Positions 60,031 through 64,000 of a DNA stretch of 64,000 bases are shown one piece after another (positions within the stretch are counted from its first letter, which is position 1; every line of letters begins with the position of its first letter). Source of the DNA: WHSW01 sp963846565 (GTDB taxonomy: Bacteria; Actinomycetota; Thermoleophilia; Solirubrobacterales; 70-9); contig CAWJWL010000004.1 in NCBI GenBank assembly GCA_963846565.1, positions 124,001-188,000 on the forward strand, given 5' to 3'. The translations under genes were made by a program, and so were the position numbers. The notes below the pieces were generated by a model. It saw only the letters and a list, made by a program, of their open reading frames with translations. It had not been told where the DNA came from and made no database searches.

Positions 60031-62820
60031 TCAGGGTACGTTGACGACTATGTCGCCTGGATCCGACGTGGCGGTGTCGGTGGCGGGGCCACCATCTCCG
60101 CGATCCCCTCCCGCTCCGTCGACGAGGTTGAGGGTGTCGCTGCCACCGTGTCCGAAGAGGCGGTCGATCCCGGCGTTGCCGATCAGCGTGTCGCCGGCGC
60201 CGCCGCCGAACAGCCGGTCTCGGCCAGCGCCGCCCCGTAGCTCGTTGACGTTCGGATCCGACGAGCCGCGGATGAGATCGTCGCCTGAACCGCCGACCAC
60301 GTCCTCCACCGACGGCCGGATCGAGTCGCCCTCGCCCGCGAGCCCGTCGTCCGCGGCCGCGTTCAGCGTCACGGTGAGCGAGGTGTTGCGCGAGCTGTAA
60401 TTGGCATTGTCGACACCGCCGTCGCCGTAGACGCGGTCTGCTCCGTCAGCCGCCGCGCCCTGGGTGCGGAAGCTGTCGTCGCCCGCACCGCCGCGCTGGA
60501 AGTCGTCGTCGGGCCCGCCGATGACGATGTCGTCCTCGCCGAGGCCGCAGATCGTGTCGTCGCCGGCGCCCCCGTTGATCGAGTCGGCGTGTGCCGAGCC
60601 CATGATTACGTCATCGCCGGGCGTGCCCGCCACCGCGCCGCCGGTGCCGAGGATGGTTGCCGCCTGCCCATGGCACTTGGCGAGCAGCCACTCCAGCGTG
60701 AACGTGCCGGTGGTGCCGCTGTTACCGTCGATCGCGATCCTGTACGTCGTGCCCGCGACGACGTTCAGGCTGGCGGACGTCGATCCCGAGCCGACCGTGG
60801 TCAGCGCGCCCAGGCTGGAGCCGGTGTAGGCCTCGATTCCGGGGAGGAGGCCCCCGGCGACGCTGCCGACCCGCAGGACCGCCGGGCCGGTGTCGGTCGG
60901 CGTCCAGTCGAACCAGACCGAGTTGTCGGCGATCGCGCCGCCGTGGAAGTCGAGCTCCCCCGGCTCACCCGTGGCGCGCACCGTGGTCGCCGGCGTGATC
61001 CCCGAGAGCCCGTTCAGCACCTGTGGGGCGGCGAAGTTGTCGTTCGCCGGCGGGTTGACCGACCACTGCAAACCGTAGCTGCCGACGGCGGCACCGAAGC
61101 CGTCGACGGCGATGCGATAGGTCGTCCCGGCGACCACCGGAACGACGACCTTCGACTGGTTAGTGCCGTTGAACTGATCGTTCGCCGCAAGCTGCGTCAG
61201 CCCGGTGATGGTCGCGCCGGTGTAGACCGCAAGGGTGGTGTCGAAGGTCGACTCGCGCGTGTTGAAAACCGCCGAGCCCGTTTCAGGCGCCGTCCACGAG
61301 AACCAGACCGTCCGGTCCGGAATGCTCGCGTGGGACGGCTCGCCGGGCTCACCGGTCGAGCGTGCGTTGCTGCCGAAGCTCTTACCGGTCGCCCCGGCGA
61401 TGCCGGTGGGGGTGGCGAAGTTGTCGTTGACAGGTGAGTTCTGCGCCCACTGGAGGCCGAACGTGCCGTGCGCAGCAGCGAAGCCGTCGACCGCGATCCG
61501 ATACGTCGTCCCGGCCGTCGCGGTGAACGACACCTTCGACTGGAGCGTCCCGTTGAAATCGTCGTTGGATGCGACCGAGGCCAGCGTGCCGAAGGTGTTG
61601 CCGGTGAACAGGTGGAGGGTCGTATCGAACGCCGCATCGCGCAGGTTGAACGAGGTCGGGCCGCTCTCGGGCGCCGTCCACGAGTACCAGACGGTGGTGT
61701 CGGGCGGGCTGCCGGCGATGGCCGGCTCGCCCGTCTGCCCGGTCGCATTGGTATTGCTGCCGAAGGCCGTTCCATCGGCACCGGCGATCCCCGAGCCGGC
61801 GAAGTTGTCGTTTGCGGGACGGGGAACGAGGCCGTTGACGAAGGTTCGCAGCGCGCCCTGGTAGACCTCGCCGTAGATGCCGGGCTTGTTCGGCTGAGCG
61901 CAGCCGCTGCCCCAGCTCGTGTCGCCGACGAGCCGGACCTGCCCACCGGCGATGAACAGCGGTCCGCCGCTGTCGCCCTGACAGGTGTCCATGCCACCCG
62001 CGAGCGGCCCGGCGCCGATCATGACCGCGCCGTGGAAGTCGGGGCCGTACTGGGCCGGGGCCGACATCGTGGCGTCGGACTGGATCGGCAGGTCGACCTG
62101 CCTCAGGTCGTTGGACGCGACTCCGCCCTGGGTCGTGTGGCCATGGCCGATCGCCCGCACGGTGTTGCCGGCGTTGACCGGATCGATCGGTTCGGCGAGC
62201 CGGGCCCACTGCTTGGTCGAGGCGGTGGCGAGGTCGAGAATTGCGACGTCGTTGTCGAAGGTCGACGGGTCCCAACTCGGGTGGAGGTGGATCGCGCTGA
62301 CGGACCGGATGTTGCCGGGTGCCTCGTTACTGAGCTGGTTGGCACCGATCACGAGCTTCAGGCTCGCCGCCGTGACGCCGCCGTCGACGCAGTGCGCGGC
62401 CGTGAGCACCCGGTTGGAGGAGACGAGCGTTCCGCCACAGAAGGCAAAGTTGTCGCTGGCGCGCTTGATCGAGGTGAAGAAGGGATAAGCGCCGACCGGG
62501 GCCACCGTGCCGCCGACGATGTCCGGTCGCGGGCCCTCAGGCGTGGCGACCTCGGTCCCCTTGTCGGCGATCGGGGATCCCGAACCGCGCGCCGCCTGGT
62601 CAACCTCGGCGCCCCGCTTTCCGGTGTCCAGGGCCGTAGTTGCCTCGGTTGCGCGGCTCTCGTCCGTGCCCGACCCGCCTCCCGCGGCCAGACCGCTCGC
62701 TCCCGTGGCGATCAGGAAGAGGCTCGCGACGCACGAACTAAGCGCTATACGGCGCCGGCGCGGGCGGGCAGCATGGGTGGTGGACGATGCAGCGGCGTCG
62801 GTCGAAGGGTGTGCAGACAC
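60031..62820 (-). CDS. Secreted trypsin-like protease with three beta repeat domains and RTX repeats
   Basis: 929 residues. N-terminal export signal (about 22-48), a propeptide and the activation site IVGG at 101-104. The S1 triad is H143 (TAAHC), D191 (DNDVAIL) and S284 (GDSGGP). Residues about 337-680 are three ~115-residue repeats of the form PANDNFA ... TVWYSWTAPE ... TTYRIAVDGF, like bacterial pre-peptidase C-terminal domains. The last ~220 residues contain many calcium-binding RTX units (GGAGDDTICGLGEDDIVIGG). The GTG start has AAGGGGG at 5 bases. The open frame continues upstream but is not homologous. A calcium-dependent exported protease is likely. Confidence 0.88.
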   Translation of the reverse strand: MSAHPSTDAAASSTTHAARPRRRRIALSSCVASLFLIATGASGLAAGGGSGTDESRATEATTALDTGKRGAEVDQAARGSGSPIADKGTEVATPEGPRPDIVGGTVAPVGAYPFFTSIKRASDNFAFCGGTLVSSNRVLTAAHCVDGGVTAASLKLVIGANQLSNEAPGNIRSVSAIHLHPSWDPSTFDNDVAILDLATASTKQWARLAEPIDPVNAGNTVRAIGHGHTTQGGVASNDLRQVDLPIQSDATMSAPAQYGPDFHGAVMIGAGPLAGGMDTCQGDSGGPLFIAGGQVRLVGDTSWGSGCAQPNKPGIYGEVYQGALRTFVNGLVPRPANDNFAGSGIAGADGTAFGSNTNATGQTGEPAIAGSPPDTTVWYSWTAPESGPTSFNLRDAAFDTTLHLFTGNTFGTLASVASNDDFNGTLQSKVSFTATAGTTYRIAVDGFAAAHGTFGLQWAQNSPVNDNFATPTGIAGATGKSFGSNARSTGEPGEPSHASIPDRTVWFSWTAPETGSAVFNTRESTFDTTLAVYTGATITGLTQLAANDQFNGTNQSKVVVPVVAGTTYRIAVDGFGAAVGSYGLQWSVNPPANDNFAAPQVLNGLSGITPATTVRATGEPGELDFHGGAIADNSVWFDWTPTDTGPAVLRVGSVAGGLLPGIEAYTGSSLGALTTVGSGSTSASLNVVAGTTYRIAIDGNSGTTGTFTLEWLLAKCHGQAATILGTGGAVAGTPGDDVIMGSAHADSINGGAGDDTICGLGEDDIVIGGPDDDFQRGGAGDDSFRTQGAAADGADRVYGDGGVDNANYSSRNTSLTVTLNAAADDGLAGEGDSIRPSVEDVVGGSGDDLIRGSSDPNVNELRGGAGRDRLFGGGAGDTLIGNAGIDRLFGHGGSDTLNLVDGAGGDRGDGGPATDTATSDPGDIVVNVP

Positions 62821-62948
62821 GAATCCCCCTTGTAGTCGGGTACCCCGCCCCCCTGCGACGCGATCTGAGCCGACCGTACCACGGACCTGGACCAAGTCAA
62901 GCGCTCTGCCGTCTGACAGTGCGCGTTGCCAACGGCAGGTACGCGGGC

Positions 62949-63212
62949 TCAGCCGGCCTCGAACCGCTCGCGCACCTCGGCCATCTTCGCCCGCAGCTCG
63001 TTCTCGCTGATCAAGCCGCGCTCGATCAGCATGTGCGCGGTCGCGAGGGCCGGGCGGGTGTGGGCGGGCGAGTCCGCATACGCGCTCCCGCCGAGCTCGT
63101 CCTCGGCGTTGCGGCGCTCGAGGTTGTGAAGCGCTCCGCGCATCGCGAGCGACTCGCAGACGGCCTCCATACTCGACTCCCACGGCGCCGGCTGGCGATC
63201 CGTCGCGGGCAT
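62949..63212 (-). CDS. Nitrile hydratase / thiocyanate hydrolase small-subunit-like protein
   Basis: 87 residues. The helical sequence WESSMEAVCESLAMRGALHN and AHMLIERGLISENELRAKMA resembles the helical part of nitrile hydratase beta/accessory proteins. The true start may be further upstream: an ATG at 63298-63300 overlaps the stop of the alpha-like fragment (ATGA). Its frame (SGPGTTSAGAFDVLRGAVE) joins this one if one base is extra at about 63240, giving ~116 residues. It may therefore be frame-broken. It is assigned by family resemblance only. Confidence 0.5.
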   Translation of the reverse strand: MPATDRQPAPWESSMEAVCESLAMRGALHNLERRNAEDELGGSAYADSPAHTRPALATAHMLIERGLISENELRAKMAEVRERFEAG

Positions 63213-63296
63213 CGATTCGTCGGCTCCGGCCCCCTCCGCGCTCTACCGCGCCGCGGAGGACATCGAAGGCCCCGGCGCTCGTCGTGCCCGGGCCGC

Positions 63297-63533
63297 TCAT
63301 GCCGGCGCCCCCGCCGGGCGCTCGCTCGCGGTCCAGTTCGGGTCCGGCACGGCGACGCCGATCATCGTGTCGCGGGTGACGATCTTCGCCAGGTCCTCCT
63401 CGCTCCAGTCCTCGGTGCCCTCCGGGCGCATCGGCATCACCATGAACCATTCGAAGATCGGCTTGCCGGCCATGACACGCGCCGCGGTGGCGGCGAACAC
63501 CGCGCCCATCGCCGCCCAGAGGACGAGCTGCAT
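63297..63533 (-). pseudogene. C-terminal remnant of a nitrile hydratase alpha-like subunit
   Basis: About 78 codons. FMVMPMRPEGTEDWSEEDLA and IVTRDTMIGVAVP match the end of nitrile hydratase alpha subunits. The metal-binding Cys-x-x-Cys-Ser-Cys and everything before it are absent; upstream DNA instead reads as a SnoaL-like fragment on the other strand. The gene is therefore truncated at a rearrangement near 63540. It is followed by the small-subunit-like gene on the same strand. Confidence 0.5.
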
Positions 63534-63556
63534 CCCAAGCGAGGCGACCCGGAAGT

Positions 63557-63776
63557 CCCACAGCGTGGTGCGACGAGGAAGGCCTGCTCGCCGAGCTCGA
63601 CCCGGAGGCCGAGTATGTCAATGCCCCGTCCGCCGTCGAGCCGGGCACCCGGCGAGGACGGGACGCCGTCCTCACCGTGGTCCTGGACGTTTCGAGACGG
63701 CAACCTGATCCGCCTCGATGTGCTCGGCACCGGCGCCGACTTCGCCCAGGCGCTCGAAGCCGCGGGCCTGGGCTAG
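63557..63776 (+). pseudogene. Truncated and internally deleted SnoaL/NTF2-like gene
   Basis: Two pieces of a SnoaL-like domain are readable: AWCDEEGLLAELDPEAEYVN followed by GTRRGRDAVLTVV, then after a frame change WTFRDGNLIRLDVLGTG ending ALEAAGLG and a stop. The ~40 residues normally between these are missing, and no start codon or N-terminal helices precede it. It abuts the nitrile-hydratase-like remnant tail to tail, so the junction probably arose by deletion. Confidence 0.5.
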
Positions 63777-63859
63777 TCGACGAGGCGATCGAGGTCCACC
63801 GCGCTCCGCGCGGGCGGGCGCAGGAGCCCGGAGGGATGTGCGAGTCGACCGAGCCTCCC

Positions 63860-63888
63860 TTGTGTTCACCCGGCCGATCGGATATAGC
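63860..63888 (+). promoter_or_regulatory. Candidate sigma-70-type promoter
   Basis: TTGTGT (63860-63865) and TATAGC (63883-63888) are separated by exactly 17 bases, about 12 bases before the GTG of the final gene. Such A+T-rich hexamers are rare in this sequence. Confidence 0.45.
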
Positions 63889-63899
63889 TGAGCAATTAC

Positions 63900-64000
63900 G
63901 TGGGGAGACGCTCGATCACCTATGCGGTGGTGTCGGTTGGCCTCGTCACGCTGGCTGCAAGCGCGGTCATCGCCGTCACCCGCGGCGGCAGCCAGGGCGC
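63900..64000 (+). CDS. N-terminus of an exported or membrane protein, cut by the window end
   Basis: Partial. The GTG start is followed by a basic tip and one hydrophobic segment (RRSITYAVVSVGLVTLAASA) ending VIAVTRGGSQGA where the window stops. It looks like a signal peptide or membrane anchor; nothing can be said about function. Confidence 0.55.
   Translation, partial: MGRRSITYAVVSVGLVTLAASAVIAVTRGGSQG

Noticed and set aside
62821..63675. 285-residue N-terminal extension of the trypsin-like protein
   Set aside because: The GTG at 62820 has a good ribosome site and precedes the export signal; the extension covers unrelated remnants.

Overview
The window is G+C-rich, densely packed DNA from an actinobacterium. 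The best fit is class Thermoleophilia (Solirubrobacterales and relatives). This is inferred from: a membrane-anchored protein beginning with the 'GNVIAYLALFVALGG' type N-terminus common in that group (19038); several secreted proteins ending in RTX-like glycine/aspartate repeats; a Gap-family membrane protein; an F420-type luciferase-like oxidoreductase; frequent GTG/TTG starts; and many 1-4 base gene overlaps. No ribosomal RNA gene or long conserved operon was seen that would fix the species. No tRNA, CRISPR array, insertion sequence or prophage was recognised.

Layout. 0-8.6 kb: an R2-like ligand-binding oxidase fused to an SCP2 domain, an MFS carrier, a cupredoxin-like lipoprotein, a Hsp20-Lon pair, a metallo-beta-lactamase-fold hydrolase and a diiron fatty-acid hydroxylase behind a DtxR/IdeR-like box. 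8.6-20 kb: an AT-hook regulator, a heavily frame-broken LVIVD/RTX secreted protein, malate dehydrogenase, a ceramidase-family protein, a divergent HxlR regulator/VOC pair, a frameshifted subtilase and isocitrate dehydrogenase. 19.8-26.9 kb: a small SCP2 protein, TetR-AidB, a crotonase, a site-2 protease and a PAS-GGDEF-EAL protein.

26.9-35.9 kb is the metabolic core. A Bacillus-type succinate dehydrogenase (sdhCAB), an aldehyde dehydrogenase, and a second succinate dehydrogenase/fumarate reductase with a heterodisulfide-reductase-like (SdhE type) subunit and a 52-residue protein all lie on one strand. With mdh and icd nearby, a large part of the oxidative TCA cycle lies within about 25 kb. 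36-39 kb is an ion-transport operon (NhaA, an ArsB/NhaD-like permease, a CBS protein).

39-57 kb: a large membrane protein, an LLM oxidoreductase, lysC-asd, a degenerate GH3 protein, an MmpL transporter, and the recR / ybaB-dnaX replication-repair group interrupted by a reverse-oriented GNAT gene. These are followed by a beta-lactamase-fold lipoprotein, an L7/L12-like protein, two paralogous small secreted proteins, a drug exporter and an ECF sigma/anti-sigma pair. The only stretch over 300 bases without a protein gene (56975-57318) holds the signal recognition particle RNA on the minus strand. 57.3-64 kb: cell-surface and secreted proteins, then wreckage of nitrile-hydratase-like and SnoaL-like genes, and the start of one more gene cut by the window end.

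The most unusual observation is the gene at 9025-10829. Its protein similarity can be followed from end to end only by stepping the reading frame at least 17 times, and every step is in the same direction.
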